Below are positions 30,381 to 42,200 of a DNA stretch of 64,000 bases, one piece after another. The DNA is from Isochrysis galbana (Eukaryota; Haptophyta; Isochrysidales; Isochrysidaceae), in assembly GCA_018136815.1 (NCBI GenBank), contig CM030938.1, positions 1 through 64,000 on the forward strand, read 5' to 3'. The translations under genes and the position numbers were made by a program. Numbering within the stretch: position 1 is the first letter of the stretch; every line of letters starts with the position of its first letter. The notes below the pieces were generated by a model that was not told the DNA's origin, ran no database searches, and worked only from the letters and a program-made list of their open reading frames with translations.

Positions 30381-30800
30381 CACTGGCGCCCCCTGGCCCC
30401 TGGAGCATGGAGGCTCCCGACTCCTGAAGGTCAGGCCTCAGGGGACAGGAGGCAGAGGAGGCTGGGTGCTTGGGCCTTGGCCTCCCCTGCCTCTCCCTCG
30501 CTGGCGCTCCCGAGCTCCCGGGCCCCCCACGCTGCACCTATCTGCCTGTCGTACAGTAACAGGGGAGGAGGAGGGGTTGGAGCGATGGGCTGGCTGGCCA
30601 CGACGGGCTAGGACGAGCGATCTAGGCAGCGAGACTGTGGGGGGAGAGTGGGTCGCAGCAGGGCAGTGTGCTCCTGGCAAGCCATAAATAAGGCATGCCC
30701 GGAGGGCGGTTGGTTCCTCCCCCACGGCAGGGGAGGAGTTGAGAGAGGGGGGGGCTCGTGCCCCCTCATGGACGAACCAAGTATAAACTTAGTTACTAAC
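30380..30800 (+). repeat. half copy of the foldback-element family
   Basis: Similar to the right arm at about 5670-6040, sharing ggttggagcgatgggctgg and ending in the same aagtataaacttagtt terminus (about 30778-30793). Only one arm is present. Confidence 0.85.
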
Positions 30801-31178
30801 TAAATTAGTTCAATCAAGCCACAAGCCCACAACCAACAAGAGTCAAGAGTTATGGGCTAAGATGATCGCCTGCGAGGATGCTTGCGTGCGCGAAGAGAGC
30901 GTTCACATTCATTGAGGCGGTCCTCATCGACAAAGCAGTGAAAGCGCATCGTTTGCCAAAAAATGGATCATACACGCTACCCGCATTGTCTGGTTTCGCT
31001 AAAACTACAAACTATGTGCTATGTGTTTCTAGCGCCTTTTGTCGCCCTCTGCTCTCTACTGCTCTTCTATTCCTTTCAAGTCTCATTTCTTGCCTGTTCC
31101 TTGCTGCCACGCAATGACACTTCATCAGCTTCCACACCACTGTAACCAGCCTTCTTGCTGTTGCTCCAGGTGGTATTG
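30801..31178. other. intergenic, no gene seen
   Basis: 3' flank of the 2H phosphoesterase gene; only short frames on plus. Confidence 0.4.
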
Positions 31179-32145
31179 TCAAGCCCTCCACCAAACCTTT
31201 TGGGTTGCATCTTCTGGGCGAATGTGCATGAAAGGTACATCTTCGGTCACAGCCACCTGCACAGCGAGGGGTGATTGTGATGGATGTTCAAATCCTAAGG
31301 AGTAGAAACGGGGTGCATAAAAGGAAGGGGGAAAATGGCTCTGGCGAATACGTGATGCCTTCTTGGGCCTATCATGGACTCACAATTCCTGATTTCACAA
31401 TGAATGTCACTGGTGTGACCCGAGATGCAGCGCAAGCAAATGCTGCGCGCGCTGAGGCCCGCTTTTCCTCCGGGACCTCTGCTGACCATCGCAACACAGT
31501 TGAATGTACGATATCTGGCAGATGGGGAGCTGGCGTGCCCGGAGGGCATCCGATCAGAGGTTTTGCAAGACTGCGATCGCTGCTACCCTCAGCTGCAATA
31601 CCACCTGCCTGCATATTCAAGCGGGCCAGGTGACCCCATCAGTTCCAAGGACAGAGTGAATTCATAAGCAAGCATGCAATCGCCACACGCACCTTTTCTA
31701 TAGCACGTCGCAGCGCGGAGCGCATGCGCCTTATGGCGCCGTCACAGTCCTCATATTTCAAGATGGCCGATGACCCCTCAAATGTGGGCTGTTGCATGTG
31801 CAGCTTGAACGCTCCCGCAGGCCACTCGGGGTCATCGCGCGCGGCTGCAAGGACGGGCCGCCAGCGCTCAAGCTCCTCCTCCAGCGCGCGGCCGGTGAGC
31901 GGCCCCGCTGTGAAAGGGCGCAGAGTTGCAACAGTGCAGTGCAGGGTGGTGGCCGGGTAGACATACGCTGCCTCTGGCATTCGCTCTGCCTGTTGCCGCA
32001 GCGCCTCGCGGAAGGCAAGGAGCTGCTCGACAACAGGGCTGGGCATCGGCCACGAACAAATCACGAGCAGACCGCAGTACTGCCCCTCCAGCTCCTCGCC
32101 AGACACGAGCCGAGCGACGAACGGGTTAAGCCACGACGACGCCAT
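31179..32145 (-). CDS. 2H-family phosphoesterase (RNA ligase-like / cyclic phosphodiesterase-like)
   Basis: Three exons, 32145-31693, 31608-31384 and 31256-31179, all GT-AG and phase 0, give 251 residues. Two H-x-T/S motifs define the 2H superfamily: HCT at residues 69-71 (TTLHCTVATL) and HST at 186-188 (IVHSTVLRW). In the family the two histidines act on 2',3'-cyclic or 2'-5' phosphodiester bonds, usually in RNA repair or tRNA-splicing by-products. The final exon (DVPFMHIRPEDATQKVWW) matches the usual terminal strand. No leader, so probably cytosolic or nuclear. Confidence 0.8.
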
Positions 32146-32680
32146 CGACGGCGGCCGCTCGCAACTCCCGACGAGGCGATAAGGAAGACCTTTCGTTACT
32201 GAATTTAGTGACGAGCAGATTCTTTCGACTACGAATCACACGAGACGTGGCAGAAGCACAAACATATTCAGTGTTCACTGCTTACGAAAAAGAGTCAGCT
32301 TACTCATCGAAGCGCTCTGAGCGAGTGAGTTATGCTTACTAGTACTTACGAAAAGTTTGGCTGCTGGGCCGCCACGGTCAAGAGAGTTACTTACGTAAAA
32401 AAACGAACGTGAACATGAGCTCGTGACTCTTTCATAACTCATAATCAAAATAGTAATAGTAACTTGTATAACGTATAACTTATATCTCCGCGCGGCAACC
32501 TGACGATGAGTACAAATCTCAGCCTCGTAGCAAACGCACTTGGCACTTAGCCGTAGCCTTGCCAAGAAACTCGCCTAAAATATGACGAATAACGAATAAC
32601 ACACGCCAAAGACGACACGACGACACTTATCTCTTAAGGTAGCGCGGCCACCGGGGCGCGGGGAGGGGATCAGCTTCCGA
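32146..32680. other. intergenic, no gene seen
   Basis: Repeated ttacgaaaa/cttacg words (near 32281, 32346, 32391) but no coding signal. Confidence 0.4.
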
Positions 32681-32689
32681 AGCCCCGCT

Positions 32690-33031
32690 TACCGGGACTA
32701 TGCCCCGCCGTCATCAAAAGGGGTCCTTGATCAAGAGATCACCCCGATCGAGACGGCCGCGGCGCGTCAGGATGCGGAAATGGCAAGGCTTCAGGCGGAG
32801 ACCAACACCCTGAAAGGGGCTGTGGAGCGCCTACATTCATCCCTTGCCGCGGCAGAGGCGAGGGAGGGGCTTCTCCGGGATCAAGTTGAAGCAGGGTTCA
32901 AAGCCCTGACTCAGCTACTCCAAGCCCGCCAAGAGCCCGCTTCAAGTCCGTCCATGGATCGGACCGAGGCGGCTGCGGATTCTGCTAGGCCGGTTCAGAG
33001 GAACCACCCATGGGCGAGCCTCCTGCTCTAG
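32690..33031 (+). other. open coiled-coil segment, unrecognised
   Basis: A frame open from about 32690, without a clear start, gives heptad-like helix (DAEMARLQAETNTLKGAVER, LHSSLAAAEAREGLLRDQVE). Frames after 33010 encode unrelated Ser/Pro-rich and aromatic-rich stretches. It may be the coiled-coil part of a retroelement first ORF or a broken host gene. Confidence 0.35.
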
Positions 33032-33493
33032 ACCCAAAGGGCCACGCCTCTCCGGCTTCTAGGGTTCCACGGTCGGCGTACCCGACCTCTAAATCGGAAT
33101 CCCGCCGCCAGGACTATGACCTCTCAGACATATTCCCGCAAGCAACAACCAACGACTCCTTCACGGCCGCGTCAGCTGCCGGCTCGGTCGAACGGCCCTC
33201 TGCCTACGAGCCAGTAGTCATCGCGTGTTCGACAGGGTCACGGTTTGTCTTTGGCATTCGGCTGCATTTGTTGCGACCGCATCTCCAAGCTCAAGTTGGA
33301 CACCCGGGTGCAGTTCGGGTCGAACAACCCAGCGGAAGATGAAGACCTACAACCTTCAGATGGGCAGGAATGCAACAAACACCCTCGTAAGTTGCAAAAG
33401 GTGTGTGGCTTCGCTTATCAGTCTTCTGGGCACGAAGCCCAGTTGGTCCTCCGAGACAATTTTACCTATTACTTTGCTAAGTCAGTTGGTTAG

Positions 33494-34420
33494 TATTTTC
33501 GCCAAGATTTTATAGTCACTTTGCAATAACGTTATGGGTCTATAGTTTCTAGGGTCGCGCGCATCCCCCTTTTTGTACAGAAGTATGATATCGCCCTCCC
33601 TCATGGTATACGGGATAAGGCCTGTGTCAAATGTTTGGGCTTGTATATAGTTCCGTCAGGATCGGTGCTACTCGTTTCTCGTGTGCCTTGTATACTTCCG
33701 CCGGTATCCCGTCTGGTCCCGCGCTTTTGCCGGGGCCTATCTATGCTCCGGATGGCTAGTGTGGTCTCGTCTACTGACTGTGATCCGCCCCTCGCCCCTC
33801 GAGTCGGCGTTTGTCGAGTTCGGCGAGGGGCCGGTCGGATAGTGTGATCTCGAGTTCGGGTTCTCGTCTCGATTCTTTGGGGGAATACAGCCAGGAGTAG
33901 TACCTTCTGAATTCTTTTCGTATGCCTTCGTCGGATGTGGTTGTGTCGTGGTCGGCGTGCATGGGGTTGTCCCAGTGTCCCAGTCGTCGGTCGCTTGTAG
34001 ATCGTAGATCTCTTTGATAGTTCCCGTTCCACTTTTGTTGTTTGAGCTTCCTGAAGAATTCTTTAGAGTGGAGGTCTTCTTGGCGGAGTTTGGCGTATAA
34101 AGGAAGGTGCCTTAAGGGCGTCCTGCCTCGCTCGTCTGCTAGCTTTCGGTTGGCTTCCGCGATCTCACGCGTGAGGTTCGCGTCTGGGCCCCTCCCTCTT
34201 GATCAGTTTTATGTTGAGAGTCGCAATTGTTTTTTCCAGAGTAGACTGGATGGTGGGCGTTCTTCTGGCCCGTGTCTCCTCCCTTAGGAATGTGGCGACG
34301 AGCGCTTTTGCGCTAGCCCACTCCTCGGCTAGGTCGCCGCCTCTGGACGCGTTGTCCTTCGCTCTGCGAAGGAGGCAAGTAGTGCACAAGCAAGGCACAA
34401 GGGATGATCGTAGTGCCGCA
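33494..34420 (-). mobile_element. LINE (non-LTR retrotransposon) fragment, endonuclease-RT linker and RT start
   Basis: Minus-strand pieces in more than one frame: NRKLADERGRTPLRHLPLYA and EFRRYYSWLYSPKESR (linker ahead of RT), then GKSAGPDGIPAEVYKAH and EGDIILLYKKGDARDP with NYRPITLL (RT blocks 1-2). Several frameshifts and no catalytic YxDD block, so it is a dead 5'-and-3'-truncated copy. 33034-33493 between this and the coiled-coil frame holds no recognisable gene. Confidence 0.8.
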
Positions 34421-34897
34421 TAGGCGGGTTGTGAGGGAACGGAGGGATGTGGGCGTGGATACGTGAGTGAGTCCCAAAGCCGCGCGCGTGGTGTGAATTT
34501 CAAAAGGGTTTTTAAAACGATAGTTGCCCTTTGTTCATGTTCATGAGGAGCTATCCTACATTCCACATCTATCCACAACCCCAGCCACACTGTCAACCAC
34601 AAACCAACACTAGGAACTATTACATAGGATTCGGTCGGTGGTGTAAATATACTGTTCAGCGTATACAGACTGCTATCTCTACCGGCTAACACAAGGCAGC
34701 AAGTAGTACAAAGGATAGAGGACCAAGCGAGCGAGCCATCATCCAGTGGAGTGGCGAGTCTTCTAGAAGTGGAGGAAGTAGAAAAAATAGGGGCAAAGCA
34801 GCGTTCAGCTGCACTGGCAGCGTAGGGCGACGAGTGCCAAAAATAATATGACGATATCAGCCTAAACACGGACATCATTGCGCTCTCAGGCGCACTC
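34421..34897. other. no gene seen
   Basis: A minus-strand frame covers it but its codons match nothing; it probably is a chance extension of the LINE frame and the 3' flank of the lumen-protein gene. Confidence 0.4.
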
Positions 34898-35470
34898 TCA
34901 GACCTTCTTCAGCATCGGCACCATCACATCGAGCGACTTCTTGGCCCCTTTCGCCGCATCCACTGCACGCAACACGTAATCTGCGACGATTTCTTGCTGA
35001 GCGCCCTGGCGACGAGCGTTGCGGGCAAGATCTACTAGATCATTGGCATCGCGCGTGTATTCAATGTACTCGATCGCCGCATCCATGAAAGGCCCAGCAT
35101 CCTTCTCTGGCAACGACGCCTCAATTGTCTTGAAGAGGTTGAATTGTATGATAGGCGGGGTGGACAGCCGACCTGTTGATGGCAAGCCAATCAGAAGCAT
35201 TGTGGCAAACGTGTCTACGTCATCCTTATCCGCCAGCCACGCTAGCTCAGACTGTGCTGCCAGCACAGGGAAGATGGGTGGCGGTTCAGCGAGCGCCGGC
35301 GAGACCGAGACTACGCAGGAAGCCCACGCTGCGACTGCACTGGAGGAGAGGAGGAAGCAGGCGTCGCGCCGTCCAGACCAAGGCAAACGTGTGCTCTTCG
35401 TCTGCGCCGTGCCCAGCGCGGCCGTCGCCGCTGCCACCGTGGCGAGCAGGGTGGCCCCGAGGAGGCGCAT
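34898..35470 (-). CDS. putative thylakoid-lumen protein
   Basis: 190 residues, no intron. Targeting looks bipartite: a first hydrophobic signal (MRLLGATLLATVAAATAALG), a basic stretch (TKSTRLPWSGRR), then a second hydrophobic segment behind a twin arginine (FLLSSSAVAAWASCVVSV) ending in SPALA, a thylakoid-processing AxA site. The mature part, about 125 residues, is mainly helical (TPPIIQFNLFKTIEASLP, DAAIEYIEYTRDANDLVDLA) and PsbQ-like in style, but I cannot assign it to a named family. The layout implies a plastid reached through the ER, as in secondary red-lineage algae. Confidence 0.65.
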   Translation of the reverse strand: MRLLGATLLATVAAATAALGTAQTKSTRLPWSGRRDACFLLSSSAVAAWASCVVSVSPALAEPPPIFPVLAAQSELAWLADKDDVDTFATMLLIGLPSTGRLSTPPIIQFNLFKTIEASLPEKDAGPFMDAAIEYIEYTRDANDLVDLARNARRQGAQQEIVADYVLRAVDAAKGAKKSLDVMVPMLKKV

Positions 35471-35504
35471 CGTCGGAAAGCTGTGAGAGGGGGGGCGGTG
35501 CGGC

Positions 35505-35527
35505 GGGGGGGGGGGGAAGGATAGAGA

Positions 35528-35585
<58 letters not shown>

Positions 35586-35650
35586 GTGAGAGAGAGAGAG
35601 AGGGGAGAGAGAGAGAGAGAGAGAGGGGGGGAGAGAGAGAGAGAGAGACT
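35505..35650 (+). repeat. (GA)n-rich microsatellite
   Basis: Long GAGAGA runs with GGG interruptions directly upstream of the lumen-protein ATG; may act as a GAGA-type promoter tract. Confidence 0.95.
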
Positions 35651-36859
35651 CCCACCTACTCGCCCTCTCTCATTCTCAGATGAAGATTCCTAGTCTAGGT
35701 GAGATCGTTCTCTCCTTTTGTAATCCATTTATACCACGCGGCGGGGAGGCGAGGCGAGAGAGGACAGGGAGTCCTGCCCCCATTTCTGAGGAAGAGAGGG
35801 AGAGAGGACGGAGAGACTCATCAGCTCTGGGGATATAGGAGTACTTTACTAACTTGGGTACAGAATTAATATGAACTAGCGCCTGTAAGTCTCGTCGCAG
35901 GTATTTTGTATATTTGCTAGGAGTACTCCTACTCGATACATACTCAGATCTTCATCTTCATTTCACGGCGTTGAGTCAGAACTGCAGCACAAAGGGTGTA
36001 TTAGAAAGCAATCGTACAACAGGCAACAGTAGGGGCGGGGGGTGGGTCTTGCCAGGGAAGGAAGGGGAAGGGGAAATAAGGGTAAAGGGTATACTATAAT
36101 AATACCGTATACAAATACAAACTGCAAAATGAGGGGAGGGGCGTGGAAAAAAATGGGCCCGAGTGCGCGTCTCGGAGGAGTCCTTGAAACGAGGGGTGGC
36201 GAGTTGCCACTCTCAGCTCCCAGTCTCCAGTCTACCCTCCGAACTCTGAAATATAAAGTGTCAAGTAAGTGTAAGTGTGGAGTGTGGGTGCTCCTGTCGT
36301 TTTATTTACACCACAAAATGGGGGAGGGTCGTATGTCGTATGAAAAAAAGATAGCAACTTGGACTTGGACCTCACGTTGCACCTCCTTCCTCCTTCTTGC
36401 GCTTGCGGATGCCAAGGCGCCCGCGCCCATTGGCGAGTCTAGGCTTGGTTATTGTTATGATATGCAAGGGCTCAGCTCATACCAAGTGGCAAGTGGCGGA
36501 GCATAAGATTGACCGACCTGTCCCCGGAGGGGAGTTGGAAGCCTGAGGAGGAGGGCACGAGGGGCCTCCCCATGTGAACTTAGTAGGTAGTAGAAGCACA
36601 ACTAGCACACGGCACACGGTGGCGATGGCGGGGTTCAACTTCTTTCCATACCGAAGACTGAAGGGTATTACAACACGCCCACTACACGTGCACGGGCCAC
36701 AGGCCGTGTACGGCCGCGCAGAAGGGGTTAATTCGACGGCACGTGGCGAAAGAACGCCACCACGAATGTGCCATGGTCCGGGCCCGCGGACAGCACCACC
36801 GATAGCGCCCATCCGTGCGCACAATGTACGTCGAAGTCTCGTGTGGCCGCAGCGTAGCC
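35651..36859. other. no confident gene
   Basis: Only short frames; codon use and composition give no sign of coding. Confidence 0.4.
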
Positions 36860-39115
36860 TCAGGAGGTGCTCCCGATGCATTCCTCTACCGGTGGAGGGG
36901 CTTCCTTAGCCGAAGCTTGAGGCGCATCATCCATAGTAGTGGGTGTAGGGGTGCCCGAGGCCTGAGCCTCAGTCGTGATATTCGTCTCGTTTCCCCAAAG
37001 CCAACCAAGATCAGGCGACTTCGTCAGCTGAGGGCACATATTGCCGACAATGGAGGCTGTAAGCTGGCAAAGGTCTTGCTCAGAGCCGCCGAGCTTGGCC
37101 GTTTGTTCAAAGGCACCCGAAGTACCGATGACGAGGAGCATGTTCTTGAGCGTTTCGGGGACGGCCTCGGCTAGATTCTCGGAGTCTGGCGCACGCATAA
37201 ACGATTCGAGGAGCTCGAGGGCGCGCAACCACAACAAGTGGAATGAAGGAAGAGTAAGAAGGCCCGATAGATGGTGGAGGAATGTCTTGGAGAGAAGGGT
37301 GACCGCGCGCAACATCAGCCGCTCTTGCTCCGCTCCGGCGATGCTACCCACCTGTGGAACCAGTAGCAAGGATTCAAGGGCAAGGCATCGTATGGGAAAG
37401 TGTGGCGCGATAGGTGAAAAGTCGAGAACCACCGCCGGTCGGGACGTGGCGGCGAGGCAGAGGGCGTGGATTGATGTTGAGAGAAAGGAGCAATCACGAG
37501 CGGGGACATGGGGGAAATTTGGTGTATTCCTCACCTTCGAAGCAGCTCGGACAGGAACGGGAACACGGCATGCTCAAAAGCCTCGACCCACACGGATGGC
37601 GGCATGGGTGGCAGCTCGGCGTCAAGGAGCGCTCGTTGGATAGCGACGAGGGCGGCATCTCTTGAAGCGAGCCGTGGGTCCAGGCAGAGCGCGCACATAC
37701 CGCGGAGCACTCGCAACCAATCTGCCTCCACGCCGGAGTTGGGCCGGCGGCGGCGGCCGGCTGTGCTGACGCTCGCAATCGGGCATGCGTTTGGAGTAGC
37801 AAGCCCACCGCGCGCTCGCACTGGGAGGGAGAGGGTGCGGCATGCGCGTTCAGCAACAGGAGTGCCGAGAGCGTGCTGAATGAGAGGTTCCGCAGCCTCC
37901 CTCGCCGTGCACAGAATGGCCTAGGAGAGATGCGAGGGCCTCCGTTCCTGCGCGCGATGCAGACTCGTCTGATCCAAGCATGGGAGCAGCCGCAACTCCA
38001 GCGGCGAGGCGCGTGAGCGCGAGCCATGAATCGGAGGAAGTGAGGCCGGCTGCTCCGCCGGCCTGCAACAAGCCAATAAGCTCAGCCCCTATGGCTGCTG
38101 CTGCTCGTGGAGATAGCTTGGGGAGCGAGACTGCGGGCGGCACCGGGCGCATGTCTGCAGCAACGTCTGGAAGTGCCGGCGCGATAGCGACAATAGCATC
38201 ACTTGTGATCCGGGCGGGAATTCAGCTAGAAGCAAGGCGATCGACTCAACGCCGCCGATCGATGGAGGAGACGGCGAGCGAGCCGTAGGAGGGCGTGGGT
38301 GGTGTGCTCAGCAGCGAGCAAGTGGCCAGCCGCTGAAGCAGCAGCCGAGGCCAGATGCGAAGGAATGGGCGCCGGGCCGGAGGTAGCGGCCAGCGCAGCT
38401 GAGACGCACGGTGCAACGCATGGCCAAAGTACCTCGAAACGGTCGCGGTTACGCATGACGACGCCGAGCACAACTCGACTGACACGGCCAGCTGACGAGG
38501 CAATGCGGGGGAAGACACGACAGCAGCAGCTGCAGCCGTGGACGTGCTTGCTTCAGCTGGCGATGTACATGTGGCGATGGTTGTGGATGCATGAGGTGTG
38601 GCGAGGCACGCAGGGTTCACAGACCACGGCGTGCCAGGCGGCGCGGCGGCGGCGCGCTGTTGGTGTGCAAGGTGGCTCGGCGTTCTTCATGACGGAGTCG
38701 GCATTGGCCGCAACACGACCCGGCGTTGGCGACGGCACACGGGCAGGTGTGACAGGCATTGCAGCTGATGGCACGGAGCTGTGCCGGCGGCGGCTGAGAG
38801 GGCCGTGGCCAGAGCCAGCAACGCTTCCGTCGGCAAGTGAGCGGAACCCCGGAACACCTCCTCAATTGCAAAGCGCTCAGCCTCGTCGCCAGCAGCTGCC
38901 TCGGCTAGTGCGTCGGCGGTGGCATCGTCGTCAGCACGCCAGTGATAAGGGCGGAAATGCTGGAGGAAGCCAGCCCGAGAGGAGGCGTTCTTATTTGGTG
39001 ACGGCGGTGGCGGCGGCGAGGCGGCGTGGCGGTGGCGGTAGGAGAGTTGCATCCGATGCGGATGGGTCAGCGGACGATTCTGAATGTAGCACCGAGGACG
39101 GCAACATCCGCGAGC
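36860..39115 (-). CDS. large ARF guanine-nucleotide exchange factor, C-terminal part (GBF1/GNOM type)
   Basis: Partial; the 5' end, with the catalytic Sec7 domain, is beyond the N run. Segments in order match the post-Sec7 HDS helical repeats: RFAIEEVFRGSAHLPTEALL (about 38860), VVLGVVMRNRDRFEVLWP (about 38450), GLTSSDSWLALTRLAAGV (about 38030), DWLRVLRGMCALCLDPRLAS (about 37700) with VEAFEHAVFPFLSELL. After an intron (37534-37344) comes EQERLMLRAVTLLSKTFLHH and LLWLRALELLESFM. The last exon is 37343-36860. These proteins activate ARF at the Golgi/ER for vesicle budding. Several more introns exist between 37820 and 38780 whose exact borders I did not resolve. Confidence 0.78.
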
Positions 39116-39215
39116 NNNNNNNNNNNNNNNNNNNNNNNNNNNNNNNNNNNNNNNNNNNNNNNNNNNNNNNNNNNNNNNNNNNNNNNNNNNNNNNNNNNNN
39201 NNNNNNNNNNNNNNN
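39116..39215. other. assembly gap (100 N)
   Basis: Joins the 5' side of the ARF-GEF gene to Ty1/copia sequence; the two may not be true neighbours. Confidence 1.
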
Positions 39216-42200
39216 GAACAAGGCATATGACCTCCTCATCATGTGCATCAAGGATGACAAGCTTGTGGCCACCTTGGATGTGCTCTACACGGATGAGGAG
39301 GAAGAGAAGTACGACGGCCACCGTGCGTTCAAACACATCGACGAGTTGCACGTGGCGGTCAACACCGAAGACAAGGCTGAAGACAAGAAGATGGAGTATG
39401 ACACACTCAAGATGACCAACCTCCAGGAGTTCCCCTCAAGGGAGGAGGTCACCAACCGCTTTGACAACATGTTTGGCATCTTCCAAGGACTCAAGGGCAC
39501 CGCGCGCGAAGTCTCCGTGGCCGAGTTGTGCCTCGACATGAAAGCGAGTTTCATTGGATGTGGAGAAGGAGTCCTTCGTGAAGTGGACAAGGCATGGGGC
39601 TCCTTGGAGGTTGAGCACCGCAAGAGGCCTGATATGGTGCACAAGAACCTTGTGGAGGCAGCGGCCATCGCCCATAAGCATGAGGCGGTGCGCTCCACGG
39701 TGCGTCCGGGCCAACGTGCAATGCAAGCGTCCAAGACCGAGGATGACACGGATGCTATCAAGAAGGCCTATGAGGCGGGCTTCAAGGCTGGCCAAGGTGG
39801 GCGTGGAGGTGGTAGGAACAACAACAACAAGGACAAGAAGCCCTGCTCCCACTGCGACCGCATGCACGCGGGCATCTGCTGGTCCAACCCCGACACCGCG
39901 CACTTGATCGATTGGGACAAGGTGCCGGAGGGCCTCCAAGCCAAGATCAAGGCCAACCTCTACGATGCCAAGATGAAGAAGGAAAACAAGCAAAGTGGTG
40001 GACGCCTCACCTTCACCTGCAACAAGATATGTGCAACCACGACCAAGAACACCCAAGATGATGCATTACGTATCCTCATCGACTCGGGCGCAACCGGGGC
40101 GGACTACTTCAACGACATCAGCTTCTTCCCAGACGGCGTGGATGAGACGCGCACGGACATGGTTGAGGTGGCAAGTGGCAAGGCAATCAAGACTTGGGGC
40201 ACCGGCACCGCCAAGTTCCTTGCACTTGTGCGCCCCCAAGCCGGTGCACCCCTTGGATGGCATGTGGTCGAGAAGCCCGACGCATCATTTGGTCCATTCA
40301 AACGCAACATGCTCTCCACCCACAAGGCGTGCTCACGCAATGATGATATGAAGTGCATCATGGGCAAGGTGAATGGCTTTGAACTTCCTGGAGGTGCATT
40401 CATGCCTTTCACCATGGGTGACGACTCCCAAGGCTTCTATGTGGATGTACGGCCCATCCCCAAGGGCGAGACGACCAAGGCGTACTCGCTTGGACCGTAC
40501 ACCACCGACAAGCACAAGGACATGCACGCCACGCATGAGGAGGCCAAGGAGATTTGGCGCGCGCGCCTTGGATCGCCTAGCGATGATCGCCTCCGCCGCC
40601 TGCCGGACTACTCCGTCGACGTGCCCGCCAACCTCAAGCGCCTTCAAGCAAGGAAGGCGGAAGACGTCAACGAGGTCGCGCTCAAGGCCAATGCGCAACG
40701 CCGACCCGGAGGCGGAAGTGGAGGACCATGGATGACAAACGCCGTCGGGGACGTCATCACCAACGACATCCTCACTATGCCTTGCCGCAGCGTGCTCACG
40801 GGCTACAAGTACGTGGACGTGTTCTACGACGTCTTCTCCGGCCTCGTGTTCGCGTATCCCATGCGCTTCAAGTCGGAGCACCCAACGATGTTGCAGCGCT
40901 TCTTGGCGGACACGCAAGGGTTCTTCATCGTGAAGCGCTTGCACTCGGACAATGAGCCCGTGCTCAAGAGCGACAAGGTGCAAGAGATCTGCGATAGCAA
41001 CTTGATCCGCAAGCAAGAGAGCAACCCGTACGAGCCGTGGGGCAACCCTGCGGAAATCGCGGTCAAGTTGCTCGAGCGCACCATGCGACCATTGCTCCTG
41101 GGGTGCAATGCCCCCAAGAGTATTGGGAGTTTGCGCTCTATCCCGCGATGGTGATCATCAACCGCATCCCCGGCGCCAAAGACACTGCTCCTCCTCTAGT
41201 GCGTGCCGGCATCCGCCACACGGTCAACCTGAGCATGCTCAAGGTGTTCGGTTGCAAGGCCATCGTGCAGAAGCCCAAGGCGTACCGCGACAACAACTTG
41301 TCGGAGCAAGCACAAGAGTGCATCTACTTGGGCCCGGCACGCTACCACACGGGCAACATCTTCATGTCCCTCGAGACGGGCAAGGTGTTTGTGAGCGGTG
41401 TGCACGCCACCTTCATGGAGACCGAGTTCCCGTGGAAAACCACGAGGGGGGGTGAGATCCCCATTGACAAGACCGACCAATACGGCAAGATGCATGGCTC
41501 AATCTACGCGTTTGGCATCCCGGAGGACCACGAGGATCCGGACTACACGCCCTCGGAGCATTCCTACTCGGGCCCCATCACGGAGGTGGAAGAGGATGCT
41601 AGCGACAACGCCTCTGACAGCACGTCGCCTATCCGAGCTCCTCAACGGCATCGCCGCATCATCGAGTCCGACGAAGAGGATGACGACACGCTTACGCCAA
41701 GTGGCGAAGTACAACGCGGGCCATTCGAGTCGGAAGATGGCAAAGAGGACACCGCGCCACGCCGCTCGAGCCGCATCGCGGGAGAGGAGCTCCCGTACAC
41801 GGTGATGGACTACTCCACCTTGGGCAACGACAACGCCGTCTTGGGCGACGAGAGTGCAAGCGAGTACTCGGCGTCGATGTGCCACAAGATCTTGATGGCG
41901 ACCGAGGTGTGCAACGACGCCATCTACATCGGCTTCCCAAAGCCCTTCAAGCCGCACCAACTCAAGTTCCTACCACAAGATGAACAAGACTTGTGGGAGG
42001 AGGCGCGCATGAAGGAGTACAACACCTTGGTGACCAACAAGACCTTCATCGACGAGAAGCCAATCAAGGAAGTGGGACGCGCCATCCCACTAGGTGAGAC
42101 CCTCCGCTACAAGCGCGACGGCATCCGCAAGTCGCGCATGTACGTGCAAGGGTTCCGCCAAGTACCGGGCATTGACTTTGACCTCTCGTACTCGCCAACC

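Noticed and set aside
30878-31667. Plus-strand frames opposite the 2H phosphoesterase
   Set aside because: The minus-strand exons have both catalytic motifs and consistent splice phases; plus frames are shadows.
38299-39115. Long plus-strand frame leading into copia across the gap
   Set aside because: It is the antisense of ARF-GEF exons; continuity with copia is created only by the N run.
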